64,000 bases of DNA from JBHJHP01 sp042219825 (GTDB lineage: Bacteria > Bacteroidota > Bacteroidia > Bacteroidales > UBA5342): NCBI RefSeq assembly GCF_042219825.1, contig NZ_JBHJHQ010000003.1:310001-374000 (forward strand), given 5' to 3'. This document shows positions 41,136 through 50,302 of the stretch, one piece after another. The number at the start of each line of letters is the position of its first letter. The first letter of the stretch is position 1. Under the pieces are notes generated by a model. That model was given only the letters and a program-made list of their open reading frames with translations. It was not told the DNA's origin and did not search any database. The position numbers were made by a program, and so were the translations under genes.

Positions 41136-43349
41136 ATGAAAAAAATAACCATATATAAAAACAGTTTGATGGTGCTCATTTTTTGCGCTTTGCAGGTGTG
41201 CTTTTCATTTGCTTATGCAAAAAACGACACAACGATTGGTCTTACATTAAGCGGAGGTGGCGCAAAAGGATTTGCACATATCGGAGCGATAAAAGCACTT
41301 GAAGAACTGCAGATGCCGGTAGATTACATTAGCGGAACCAGCATTGGATCAATCGTCGGTGGCATGTACGCTATAGGTTATAAACCGGATGAGATGATGA
41401 AGCTGATCAATCAACAGGATTGGGAGTTTGTGCTTAGTGATAAGATGATCCGTGATCAGATGCCCTTTTTCGAGAAAGAAGAAATGGACAGGTATATCAT
41501 CTCACTTCCAATTACAGGAAAGAAAATTGAACTGCCATCCTATTTTGTGGAAGGCCAAAACATAATGCAGTTATTGTCCGATCTGACCGTTGGCTATCAT
41601 GATGATGTAGATTTCTTAAAATTCCCAATCCCGTTTGTATGTATCGCCACCGATCTGGAAAATGGTGACGAAATTGTATTAAACCATGGATCTCTGCCCC
41701 AAAGCATGCGGGCAAGTATGGCTGTTCCGGCTGCTGTCAGTGCAGAATTGATTGATGGGAAACTACTGGTGGATGGAGGTGTAACCAATGTATTTCCTGT
41801 AGACAGGGTTAGAGAAATTGGTGCGGATATCGTTATTGGAATAGATATTCAAACGGGTCTTAAAAGTAAAGATGAACTGAATGATGCACGAAATCTTGTC
41901 AATCAGCTTGTGGCCATTTTATCGAAGGATTTGTACGAAAAGAATGTAAAGAACTGTGACATTCACATCAAACCTGACTTGACCGGTTATACTATGACGA
42001 GCTTTAATAAGCCTGCAGCAGCAGCTATGTATCAGCTTGGTTACGATGCAGTAATGCAGCAAAAGGACAAACTCATTCATTTGCGTGATTCCCTGCATCT
42101 GAGTTATAATCCTATCCCAAAATATAATCCTGTAACGGATGACGATGTATTCTTTTTACGAAAAATAACGGTTGAAAACGGAGACGATGAACTGACAAAT
42201 TACGTAAAGGGGAAACTGGAGCTTCAGGAGGGATCATTTGTTCCTTTTTACCTCATAAAAGAAGGAGTGGAAAAGTTATATGCCACAACCAACTATCAGA
42301 AAGTGGATTACAGACTAATTGGCGACAAGGAAAAAACGCTTGTTCTGGACCTTTTGGAAGCCAACAGCAGTTATCTGAACATTGGTCTGCATTACAACGT
42401 GGAAAGCCAGGCTTCTCTTCTAATTAACGGGACCCTGAAGAATAAACTTGGTCTGGGTTCATTACTGTCAGTAGATTTGAACCTGTCACGTCTTCCGGGT
42501 TTTAAATTCAGGTATACCCTGGATAAAGGTACCATTCCTGGCCTGGAATTCAGGTATGATTTTTCGGGCGCAAGCTTCGACTTGTATAACGGCGGGAACC
42601 TGGCCGGATTTGTAAAGGGAAACTACAATAAAGTTCAGCTGAACACACATACAATATTTAACCATACCTTTACCATTGGGGCCGGATTTGAGATGGAAAT
42701 GTATGATGTAAGTTCCTATTATTACAATGTTCCTGATGGCGAAGATCCTCTGGTATTGAGCGATGAAAATTTTTATAACTATCAGTTCTTTATCAAACTT
42801 GACGACAGGGATAGTAAGTATTTCCCGCATGATGGAACTTTTTTGCAAGCCTACGCAAAAGTTGTCACCAGTGATTTTGTATCGTTATACGGGTCGAATC
42901 CTTTAATTATAGGGAGCATTAAATATAAATATGCCAACGAAATATTACCAAGATTTACAGTGCTACCGGCATTTTATACACGAATTCTGTATGGTGATAA
43001 TGTTCCTCCCTACCACTATTCAAGAATAGGTGGTGACGACTGGGTGGAAATTATTGAGAACCAGATTCCGTTCTATGGTATGCGGTTGGCTGAAATACAG
43101 ACCAATGAAGTTGCTATAGGTAGAATAGAACTTAGATATAACTTATTTAAGACCCATTACTTGCATACTTTTTTTAATTTTGGCGGGATATCGTCAGACT
43201 TTAATTTTACAAAAAACGGACGTATGATATGGGGAGGTGGTTTAGGGTATTCAATTAACAGCTTTGGCGGGCCTCTATCATTTACACTCACTACGTCATC
43301 AAACAACATGGAATTTATCAGTTATCTGAGTCTTGGGTACTGGTTTTAA
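41136..43349 (+). CDS. Patatin-like phospholipase with outer-membrane beta-barrel (PlpD-type)
   Basis: The 737-residue protein has a signal peptide (about 1-29) and a patatin lipase domain (35-330) with the oxyanion GGGAKG (40-45), the nucleophile S69 in GTSIG and the catalytic D213 in LVDGG. A POTRA-like segment (about 345-420) and a C-terminal beta-barrel follow (GLHYNVESQASLLINGTLK to the final FISYLSLGYWF, with an aromatic end). This is the type V secretion PlpD layout, in which the lipase is exported or displayed through its own barrel. Partner proteins are not needed. lipB follows after 11 bases. Confidence 0.9.
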   Translation: MKKITIYKNSLMVLIFCALQVCFSFAYAKNDTTIGLTLSGGGAKGFAHIGAIKALEELQMPVDYISGTSIGSIVGGMYAIGYKPDEMMKLINQQDWEFVLSDKMIRDQMPFFEKEEMDRYIISLPITGKKIELPSYFVEGQNIMQLLSDLTVGYHDDVDFLKFPIPFVCIATDLENGDEIVLNHGSLPQSMRASMAVPAAVSAELIDGKLLVDGGVTNVFPVDRVREIGADIVIGIDIQTGLKSKDELNDARNLVNQLVAILSKDLYEKNVKNCDIHIKPDLTGYTMTSFNKPAAAAMYQLGYDAVMQQKDKLIHLRDSLHLSYNPIPKYNPVTDDDVFFLRKITVENGDDELTNYVKGKLELQEGSFVPFYLIKEGVEKLYATTNYQKVDYRLIGDKEKTLVLDLLEANSSYLNIGLHYNVESQASLLINGTLKNKLGLGSLLSVDLNLSRLPGFKFRYTLDKGTIPGLEFRYDFSGASFDLYNGGNLAGFVKGNYNKVQLNTHTIFNHTFTIGAGFEMEMYDVSSYYYNVPDGEDPLVLSDENFYNYQFFIKLDDRDSKYFPHDGTFLQAYAKVVTSDFVSLYGSNPLIIGSIKYKYANEILPRFTVLPAFYTRILYGDNVPPYHYSRIGGDDWVEIIENQIPFYGMRLAEIQTNEVAIGRIELRYNLFKTHYLHTFFNFGGISSDFNFTKNGRMIWGGGLGYSINSFGGPLSFTLTTSSNNMEFISYLSLGYWF

Positions 43350-43360
43350 AACTAATTATT

Positions 43361-44056
43361 GTGGGTAAAACATATTTTCAGGATTGGGGAGTAACAGATT
43401 ATAACGAGGCATGGAAAAAACAGGAAGTGCTTTTCGATTCTATAATGAATGCCAAAAAAGATGTACGGGAAGGTAAAGCTGATCCGGATATTATTGATCA
43501 TTATGTGGTATTTGTAGAACATCCTCATGTTTATACACTGGGTAAAAGTGGCTCAGAAAATAATTTGCTGATTAATGCTATCCAGCTTCAGGCCAAACAT
43601 GCCACATTTGTTAACACCAACCGTGGCGGAGACATCACATATCACGGCCCGGGACAAATTGTAGGTTATCCAATTCTCGATCTGGAAGCATTAGGACTTG
43701 GTTTAAAACAATACATCCACCTGTTGGAAGATAGCATTATTCTGAGTATTGCGGAATATGGTATTACAGGAAGCCGTCTGGATGGAGCTACAGGTGTCTG
43801 GCTGGAACCGGAAACCAAAAACGCCCGTAAAATATGTGCCATCGGTGTAAAAAGCAGTCGCTATGTTACCATGCATGGATTTGCACTTAATATTAATACG
43901 CAACTTGAATATTTCAATTATATCAATCCGTGTGGTTTTATCGATAAAGGTGTTACTTCTGTTCAAAAAGAACTTGGAAAAGAAATTGATTTTGAAGATG
44001 CCAAACGAATTGTAAAAAAGAATATTGAAAAAGTCTTCGGTTTCAATTTACGCTGA
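43361..44056 (+). CDS. lipB: Octanoyltransferase (lipoate biosynthesis)
   Basis: The enzyme transfers octanoyl from acyl-carrier protein to lipoate-dependent proteins. The 231-residue protein starts at a GTG (MGKTYFQDWG), and the next in-frame ATG is internal. Conserved blocks are EHPHVYTLGKSG, RGGDITYHGPGQIVGYPIL, the lysine in CAIGVKSSRYVTMHGFALN and the catalytic cysteine in NYINPCGFIDKGVTS. It is 11 bases after the patatin gene stop, possibly co-transcribed. lipA is not in view. Confidence 0.95.
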   Translation: MGKTYFQDWGVTDYNEAWKKQEVLFDSIMNAKKDVREGKADPDIIDHYVVFVEHPHVYTLGKSGSENNLLINAIQLQAKHATFVNTNRGGDITYHGPGQIVGYPILDLEALGLGLKQYIHLLEDSIILSIAEYGITGSRLDGATGVWLEPETKNARKICAIGVKSSRYVTMHGFALNINTQLEYFNYINPCGFIDKGVTSVQKELGKEIDFEDAKRIVKKNIEKVFGFNLR

Positions 44057-44249
44057 AATTGCTTTCGGAAAATAAAATAAACCGCTGAAAGTAGCATTTA
44101 GTCCCACACACAACTATCACAACTATTATGCTTTTCTGTATCAGATAACACAATCCTGTTACAATTTCATTATTATTTAGATTAATTTAATTAAATATTT
44201 GATTATTAAATGAATTGACAGTAAGTTTATCATTGCGAATAGGCTTTAA

Positions 44250-44293
44250 TGTCATTCCTATGTCATGAACATGTAACATATTTGTAACATTTA
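44250..44293 (+). promoter_or_regulatory. Pho-box-like array of four 11-base repeats
   Basis: TGTCAT, TGTCAT, TGTAAC and TGTAAC start at 44250, 44261, 44272 and 44283, exactly 11 bases apart. This is the spacing of PhoB-binding direct repeats, whose consensus half-site is CTGTCAT. The array ends about 6 bases before a weak -7 sequence (CTCTTTTG, 44299-44306) and lies 60 bases ahead of a phosphate-transporter gene. Control by phosphate limitation is a well-supported inference. The remainder of the 296-base spacer shows nothing else. Confidence 0.85.
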
Positions 44294-44352
44294 TTTCGCT
44301 CTTTTGCAGCGGAAAAATCTAAAAGGATTTAATGTTAATATAAAAAATAATC

Positions 44353-46599
44353 ATGGAGACCCTGTTTTTATTTATCGTTATTGTGCTATTTGCTCTGGCA
44401 ATTTCTGACCTTATTGTAGGAGTAAGTAATGATGCAGTAAACTTTCTTAACTCGGCTGTTGGTTCTAAAGCAGCATCATTTAAAGTAATTATGATCGTTG
44501 CCGCTCTCGGCGTTTTTGTCGGAGCAACGTTTTCCAGTGGGATGATGGAAGTTGCCCGTAAAGGTATTTTTCACCCGGAACATTTTTACTTTTCAGAGAT
44601 CATGTACATGTTTCTTGCAGTAATGTTAACCGACATTATCCTGCTGGACACCTTTAACACGCTGGGACTGCCGACGTCGACAACTGTATCAATTGTATTT
44701 GAATTGTTGGGATCAGCCGTTGCCATTTCATTAATTAAAATTAATACAGATCCGAATGCCCTGCATCTGTATGAATACATCAATACCTCAAAAGCACTGG
44801 CCATTATATCGGGGATCCTCATATCGGTGGTTGTAGCCTTTACGGTTGGAGCCATTGTTCAGTACCTGTCCCGTTTATGGTTTTCATTTAATTATGAGAA
44901 AACCATGAAATATTACGGATCCATTTTTGGAGGTATTGCCATAACATTTATCACATATTTTATACTTATCAAAGGCGCAAAAGAGGTAACATTTATTTCC
45001 AGTGAGGCCAAGGACTGGATACATGAGCACGTCTGGACCATAGTTGGTGTTGGGTTTATTGCATGGACTCTGATTATGCAATTGGCAGTATGGATATTCA
45101 AGGCCAACATCCTGAAATTTATTGTACTTGTTGGTACATTCGGTTTGGCCATGGCTTTTGCCGGCAACGACCTTGTAAACTTTATTGGTGTTCCGCTGGC
45201 CGGATTCCAGTCTTTTAAAGAATTTATTGCCAATCCAGGTGCAGATCCGAATACATTTGGAATGGCTTTCCTGGGAGGAAAAATTAAAACGGATACTTAT
45301 CTGCTCGTTATTGCAGGTCTTGTAATGGTAGTTACATTGTGGACTTCACGCAAGGCAAGATCAGTTATTAAAACATCTATCGACCTTGCCCGTCAGGATG
45401 AAGGGGAAGAACGCTTTGGTTCATCATTACTGGCCCGTTCGGTTGTCAGGTTTTCAGGTAATATCGCAAGTGGAGCATCAGCCATAACACCTGGTGTGTT
45501 GAAGCGGTTTGTGCAAAAACGATTTGACAGTACCGAGTACAATGCTAAAATAGCACAAATGGAGGAACCACCTTCATTTGACCTGATCCGTGCTTCTGTG
45601 AACCTGGTTGTAGCAAGTATTCTTATTGCATTTGCAACATCATTAAAACTGCCTTTATCTACAACTTATGTTACCTTCATGGTTGCCATGGGTACTTCAC
45701 TGGCTGACAAAGCGTGGGGAAGAGACAGTGCTGTTTATCGTGTTACCGGGGTATTATCCGTAATTGGTGGCTGGTTTCTTACGGCATTGATTGCATTTAC
45801 AGTTGCATTTGTCATTGCAAATATTATTTACTGGGGAGGAACCATTGCCATTATTCTCCTTATTGCTCTGGCTATATTCCTTGTGATCAGAACCCAAAAG
45901 ATTTACAAAAGACGTCAGGCAGAAATTGCGGCTGATACCAAAGAACAAAAATCCAAAGTTGTTTCAGTTGAAAGTTCATTAATCAATTCCTGTTCTACAG
46001 AAGTAAATGATGTGATTGACAGAATGGGTGATATTTTCTGTAAAACAATCAATCATGCCAGGGTTGAAGAACGCAAGGGACTGAAAGAACAGCTGGCTGA
46101 ATCTGAAGCAATAAGTAAGCGGGCTAAAAAGCTGAAAAAGCGCTCGCATGAGAAATTAAAATTGCTGGAGGATACAGGCCTTGAAACCGGACTCTACTAT
46201 ATTCAAATACTTGATTACTTACGTGAAACAGCTCATTCACTGGAATATATTGTAGAGCCAACGTTCACGCACTTCGAAAATATTCACAAACCATTTTCTA
46301 ATATTCAGCAGCAGGAACTTGCAGAAGTTTGCAAAAACATCAAGAGCTTTTTATATCATGCTTCCAGAATTGTGAAAGATAAGGATTTTGAAAAAATGGA
46401 TGCACTGTTTAAAGAACAGGTAGCTATTCTTGAAATGCTTAAGCGATTCAACAAGAACCAGATTAAACGTCTCAAAAAAGCTGAGGATGGAACAAGATCC
46501 AGTATGTTGTTCATCACTATTCTACAGGAGACTAAGGGGTTACTGCTTAATCTGAATAACCTTATTAAAGCTCAGCGCGACTTTTTATCGCAAAAATAA
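44353..46599 (+). CDS. Inorganic phosphate transporter (PiT family) with PhoU-like C-terminal region
   Basis: The 748-residue protein has the two PiT signatures, GVSNDAVNFLNSAVGSKAAS near the N-terminus and FAGNDLVNFIGVPLAGFQSF in the second half, within about ten membrane segments. Residues about 550-748 are a soluble coiled, helical region (NSCSTEVNDVIDRMGDIFCK and later helices) that resembles PhoU-type domains. The usual low-affinity PitA is shorter, around 500 residues. The extra domain may regulate the channel. It is the first gene behind the Pho-box-like array, followed by a porin and a lipoprotein. Confidence 0.88.
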   Translation: METLFLFIVIVLFALAISDLIVGVSNDAVNFLNSAVGSKAASFKVIMIVAALGVFVGATFSSGMMEVARKGIFHPEHFYFSEIMYMFLAVMLTDIILLDTFNTLGLPTSTTVSIVFELLGSAVAISLIKINTDPNALHLYEYINTSKALAIISGILISVVVAFTVGAIVQYLSRLWFSFNYEKTMKYYGSIFGGIAITFITYFILIKGAKEVTFISSEAKDWIHEHVWTIVGVGFIAWTLIMQLAVWIFKANILKFIVLVGTFGLAMAFAGNDLVNFIGVPLAGFQSFKEFIANPGADPNTFGMAFLGGKIKTDTYLLVIAGLVMVVTLWTSRKARSVIKTSIDLARQDEGEERFGSSLLARSVVRFSGNIASGASAITPGVLKRFVQKRFDSTEYNAKIAQMEEPPSFDLIRASVNLVVASILIAFATSLKLPLSTTYVTFMVAMGTSLADKAWGRDSAVYRVTGVLSVIGGWFLTALIAFTVAFVIANIIYWGGTIAIILLIALAIFLVIRTQKIYKRRQAEIAADTKEQKSKVVSVESSLINSCSTEVNDVIDRMGDIFCKTINHARVEERKGLKEQLAESEAISKRAKKLKKRSHEKLKLLEDTGLETGLYYIQILDYLRETAHSLEYIVEPTFTHFENIHKPFSNIQQQELAEVCKNIKSFLYHASRIVKDKDFEKMDALFKEQVAILEMLKRFNKNQIKRLKKAEDGTRSSMLFITILQETKGLLLNLNNLIKAQRDFLSQK

Positions 46600-46617
46600 A
46601 AGCAACAACATAATTTA

Positions 46618-46640
46618 GCAGCCGGAATAATTCCGGCTGC
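46618..46640 (+). terminator. Perfect hairpin between the phosphate transporter and porin genes
   Basis: GCAGCCGGAA pairs with TTCCGGCTGC (10 pairs, 3-base loop) 18 bases after the transporter stop. It has no clear T-run (CCTTCTTAC follows), so it may act as a partial terminator or an mRNA-stabilising processing point rather than a full stop. Confidence 0.6.
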
Positions 46641-46670
46641 CTTCTTACAGCAGCAACAAACAAAACAACA

Positions 46671-47663
46671 ATGAAGAGAATTTTATTATTGTGCTTTGCA
46701 GTCATTGGTATATCTACAATCGGCAGAGCAGAGACTCCTCTGGCAGGAGGTAAAGTTACAGGTAGAATTTTTACCGATGCCTATGTGAATACAATCGGAG
46801 ATTACAATTCTGCCAGTATGGCATTTGAGGTTACCCGAGCCTATTTCGGTTACAGCAACGAATTTGCTGAAGGTTGGTCAGCATTTGTGCTTCTGGACAT
46901 TGGTAGTATTAACGACGATTCTGAATACGCACTCATCAGAAGATACACTTACTTCAAAAATGCCGGACTGAAATACAAAAAAAACGGTTGGGAATTGCAA
47001 CTGGGATTAATTGGAACCTACCAGTTTAAACTTCAGGAGAAACTTTGGGGAAAACGTTACATCCGCAAATCATTTCAGGATGAATTTAAATTTAACTCCT
47101 CAGCAGACCTTGGATTTTTCGTAAAGAAATCGCTGAACGATATTTTTGATGTTGATTTTATGATCGCCAACGGCGAAGGTTATAAGGATTTTCAATACGA
47201 CGATTTCTTACGGTATTCTGCCGGTGTGGTTGCCAAACCTGCAGATTTTCAATTCAGGGCAGGTATCGACCTTGCTCCGAATAATGATAATATAAATACA
47301 GTATATACGCTTTACGGAGGTTACAAAGGAGAAAAATTCAAACTGGGAGCAGACTTCACACTCGAACAAAACTACAAAAACCGTGAAGGATACACCCGGC
47401 AGGGAGGTTCTGTTTTCGGTGAATTATTTTTGTCAGACAAACTGAGCATTTTTGGCCGTTACGACATGATTTATTCTAACATTCTGGAAGGCGATGAACG
47501 TCCGTGGAACCTGAGCAAAGACGGGAGTGCCCTGGTAGGAGGACTGGAATACAGTGTAAACAAACACATGAGAGCATCGTTAAATTACCAGGACTGGATG
47601 CCTTATGCTAAAAACCTGGACTACGCTTCAGCCATTTATCTGAATCTCGAAATTAACTTTTAA
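46671..47663 (+). CDS. Porin-like outer-membrane protein of the phosphate operon
   Basis: The 330-residue protein has a signal peptide (1-20, ending GRA) and alternating-strand sequence with a final phenylalanine (LNLEINF), as in 12- to 16-stranded outer-membrane porins. Charged and aromatic residues line the strands. It follows the phosphate transporter by 71 bases, so a role in phosphate (or phosphate-ester) passage across the outer membrane is likely from context. No direct family name can be proven by eye. Confidence 0.7.
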   Translation: MKRILLLCFAVIGISTIGRAETPLAGGKVTGRIFTDAYVNTIGDYNSASMAFEVTRAYFGYSNEFAEGWSAFVLLDIGSINDDSEYALIRRYTYFKNAGLKYKKNGWELQLGLIGTYQFKLQEKLWGKRYIRKSFQDEFKFNSSADLGFFVKKSLNDIFDVDFMIANGEGYKDFQYDDFLRYSAGVVAKPADFQFRAGIDLAPNNDNINTVYTLYGGYKGEKFKLGADFTLEQNYKNREGYTRQGGSVFGELFLSDKLSIFGRYDMIYSNILEGDERPWNLSKDGSALVGGLEYSVNKHMRASLNYQDWMPYAKNLDYASAIYLNLEINF

Positions 47664-47674
47664 ATCAGGCCAGC

Positions 47675-49018
47675 ATGAAAAATACATTTTTATATCTAAT
47701 GGCTGTCCTGATGGTCTTATCTTCCTGCCGGAAAAGTGATTATGAACTAACGGAGGATGAACTTCAGGTAGTTGCAGCCAATGCAGGTGGTGTAGGAACA
47801 ACAACATGGACAAGTGACAAGGAATATTTGCTGGACGGATTTGTGTTTGTAAATCCGGGTCAGACCCTGATAATTGAAAAAGGAACTGTGATAAGGGCAA
47901 AGACCGGACAAGGGGTGAATGCCAGTGCCCTGATTGTTGCCCGTGGTGGTAAAATATTTGCCCAGGGGACAAAAGAAGAACCCATTATATTCACGTGTGA
48001 CGGTGATGACCTGCAGGGTTCAATCGATGTATATACCCGCGGTTTATGGGGAGGGGTTATCATTCTTGGTAATGCACCGGTAAACACTACTTCTGGTGAA
48101 GCATACATTGAAGGGATACCATTATCAGAACCCCGTGGCGTATATGGTGGAGACAACGAAGCCGACAATTCCGGGATTCTTGAATATGTCTCTATTCGTC
48201 ACGGAGGTACAGATATCGGTACAGATAACGAAATTAATGGCCTGACATTGGGTGGCGTAGGTAAAGGAACAAAAATCAGTCATATTGAAATCATATCAAA
48301 TAAAGATGACGGGATAGAACTTTTTGGGGGATCCGTAAACCTGAAAAATATTGCCGTGGCATTTTGCGGTGACGATGCATTTGACTTCGATCTGGGTTAT
48401 CACGGCAGATGCCAGTTTTTGCTGGCCATCCAGGGGGAACAGGTTGGTGATTGTCTGGCTGAACACGATGGTGGAGTAACCCCTGAAGACGGGATTCCTT
48501 ACACCATACCGCAAATTTATAATGCCACATTTATAGGAAGCGGACAATCGCTTATCCATAATCTGATCACATTTCAGGATAACGGTGGTGGTGTCTATTC
48601 CAATTCCATTTTTGTGAACCAGGATCTTGGGATCACCGTGGAATATGTAGGAGATGCTTCGAGCTACGAAAGACTGGAGACAGGTGATCTGGCATTTAAG
48701 AAAAACATATTTTATAACGTGGCCGACAACACATTTGAATCCCTTGGGGAAGTTGTGGATCAGTCATTCAATGAAATCCCTGATAAGAGCGATGTGTTTA
48801 TTCTGGATATTATCTCCGAAGGGAACGAAATTGAGAATTATGGTATTGGTTACAGCGGATCATCGTTCAAGGTAACCTCTGATTCTCTTCCGGAAACAAA
48901 CATGGACTCCTATTCCTCCGATTGGTACGACTGGGTGGATTATAAAGGCGCTTTCGGACCGGAAGATAACTGGATAGAAGGATGGACTCTGCTGTCCCAG
49001 GAAGGGTTGGCAGAGTAG
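47675..49018 (+). CDS. Beta-helix surface lipoprotein of the phosphate operon
   Basis: The 447-residue protein has a lipoprotein signal ending SSCRK, so C18 is probably lipidated. The mature part (GFVFVNPGQTLIIEKGTVIR, LIVARGGKIFAQGTKEEPII, LEYVSIRHGGTDIGTDNEIN, SHIEIISNKDDGIELFGGSV) is the ladder of short strands and turns of a right-handed beta-helix. Relatives are widespread in Bacteroidota envelopes and often misannotated as multidrug transporters. It starts 11 bases after the porin, and the pairing suggests an outer-membrane complex for binding or degrading a phosphate-containing substrate. That is inference. Confidence 0.7.
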   Translation: MKNTFLYLMAVLMVLSSCRKSDYELTEDELQVVAANAGGVGTTTWTSDKEYLLDGFVFVNPGQTLIIEKGTVIRAKTGQGVNASALIVARGGKIFAQGTKEEPIIFTCDGDDLQGSIDVYTRGLWGGVIILGNAPVNTTSGEAYIEGIPLSEPRGVYGGDNEADNSGILEYVSIRHGGTDIGTDNEINGLTLGGVGKGTKISHIEIISNKDDGIELFGGSVNLKNIAVAFCGDDAFDFDLGYHGRCQFLLAIQGEQVGDCLAEHDGGVTPEDGIPYTIPQIYNATFIGSGQSLIHNLITFQDNGGGVYSNSIFVNQDLGITVEYVGDASSYERLETGDLAFKKNIFYNVADNTFESLGEVVDQSFNEIPDKSDVFILDIISEGNEIENYGIGYSGSSFKVTSDSLPETNMDSYSSDWYDWVDYKGAFGPEDNWIEGWTLLSQEGLAE

Positions 49019-49038
49019 TTTGATTATACATTTTGTTG

Positions 49039-49066
49039 AAAGGAGGTCTTCGGATCTCCTTTTTTG
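49039..49066 (+). terminator. Intrinsic terminator of the phosphate operon
   Basis: AAAGGAGGTC-TTCG-GATCTCCTTT is a hairpin with a TTCG loop followed by a T-run (TTT). It lies 20 bases after the beta-helix lipoprotein stop and ends the operon. Confidence 0.85.
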
Positions 49067-49108
49067 TTGCAGAAATTTGTAATAAATTGCAGCAAAATAC
49101 TAACCACT

Positions 49109-49525
49109 ATGAAACCACAATCAAAATCGGAATATGCCGTTGCTGTGTTCAGTGACGACAATAACTGTGCGCAATCTGTCCTGGTTCCTTTTGGAACTGA
49201 GAAAGGATTAAGTCAATCACAATGTATACAAATTGCATCAGGGTTCGGAGGTGGAATTGCCATGTCGGGATTAACCTGTGGTGCAGTAACCGGGGCTATA
49301 ATGGCACTGGGACTTGCAGGAACAGGGGAAGGAAAATCGAAAGAACTGACCTACGAACAGTCGAAAGAACTCATGCAAATGTTCGAAGAAAAGTTTGGAT
49401 CAATACAGTGCAAAATTTTAACCGAACCCAAACAAAATGATGATACTAAACATTTTTGTGATAAATTTGTCAGCGAAGCTGCTTCAATGGTTGAAGATAT
49501 TTTAAAGAGAGAGATGAATGGTTGA
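49109..49525 (+). CDS. C_GCAxxG_C_C family redox protein
   Basis: From MKPQSKSEYAVAVFSDDNNC (ATG 49109) the protein is 138 residues; the frame extends to 49064 without family likeness. Five cysteines are spaced in the family pattern: C20 in NNCAQSV, C39, C57 in LTCGAVTGAIMALG, C101 and C117. The family is thought to bind a metal cluster or act as a redox protein, and the name comes from this cysteine spacing. Its stop overlaps the start of the metallo-beta-lactamase-fold gene by 8 bases, so the two are coupled. Confidence 0.88.
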   Translation: MKPQSKSEYAVAVFSDDNNCAQSVLVPFGTEKGLSQSQCIQIASGFGGGIAMSGLTCGAVTGAIMALGLAGTGEGKSKELTYEQSKELMQMFEEKFGSIQCKILTEPKQNDDTKHFCDKFVSEAASMVEDILKREMNG

Positions 49526-50276
49526 GATTTGTGCGATTGCTTCAGGCAGCAATGGAAATTGTTATTATGTTGGAAATGGTTCCGATGCTGTCCTGGTAGA
49601 TGTAGGGATAAGCCGTAAACAGGTTTTGCTGAGAATGGAAGCAATGGGGTTAGATAAACATAAGGTCAGGGCCATTTTTATATCGCACGAACACGCCGAC
49701 CATATGAGGGGTGTTAAAGTTCTTTCAAAAGTTTTGGATATTCCTGTTTATCTGACAAAAAAAACATATGAATCTTCCTGGAACCCAAACCGTCCCGGGA
49801 AGTATGCTTTTTTTGAACCGGATCAGCCGGTAACTATAGGATCCGTTACGGTTCATCCATTCCTTAAAAATCACGATGCCATTGAACCTTGTAGCTTCAG
49901 GATTGAAATTAACGGCAAACAGGTTGGGGTATTTACCGATATTGGCGAACCCTGCGAAAATATGATATCCCATTTTAAACAATGTGATGCGATGTTCCTG
50001 GAGACAAATTATGATGAAGAGATGTTGTGGAACGGACCATACCCCTACTATTTGAAACAAAGGGTGGCTTCAACAAACGGGCATCTGAGCAATATTCAGG
50101 CTTTGACACTTTTAAAAGAGCATGCAGGGGCTAATCTGAATCATGTATTGTTATCACATTTGTCTCAGGAGAACAATACACCGGAGTTAGCTGTTAATAC
50201 ATTTTCTGAATTAAATGCCAGGTACAATATACAACTGACATCACGACTGGAAGCTTCAGGCGTATTTACACTTTAA
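49518..50276 (+). CDS. Metallo-beta-lactamase-fold hydrolase (YycJ/WalJ-like)
   Basis: The 252-residue protein has the MBL motif SHEHADHMRGV (H57, H59, D61, H62), then later ligands in KNHDAIEPCSF, FTDIGEPC and LLSHLSQENN. The N-terminus (ICAIASGSNGNCYYVG) is that of YycJ/WalJ proteins, putative exonucleases linked to DNA repair and cell-wall regulation in other phyla. Substrate specificity here is not known. The gene overlaps the cysteine-rich redox gene upstream and is followed by a glutamine amidotransferase. Confidence 0.9.
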   Translation: MVEICAIASGSNGNCYYVGNGSDAVLVDVGISRKQVLLRMEAMGLDKHKVRAIFISHEHADHMRGVKVLSKVLDIPVYLTKKTYESSWNPNRPGKYAFFEPDQPVTIGSVTVHPFLKNHDAIEPCSFRIEINGKQVGVFTDIGEPCENMISHFKQCDAMFLETNYDEEMLWNGPYPYYLKQRVASTNGHLSNIQALTLLKEHAGANLNHVLLSHLSQENNTPELAVNTFSELNARYNIQLTSRLEASGVFTL

Positions 50277-50302
50277 CTGTTTTGTGGCGAAATAAAACGT
50301 GT

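Noticed and set aside
47628..47972. Minus-strand frame across the start of the beta-helix lipoprotein gene
   Set aside because: It is low-complexity shadow sequence opposite two well-supported genes.
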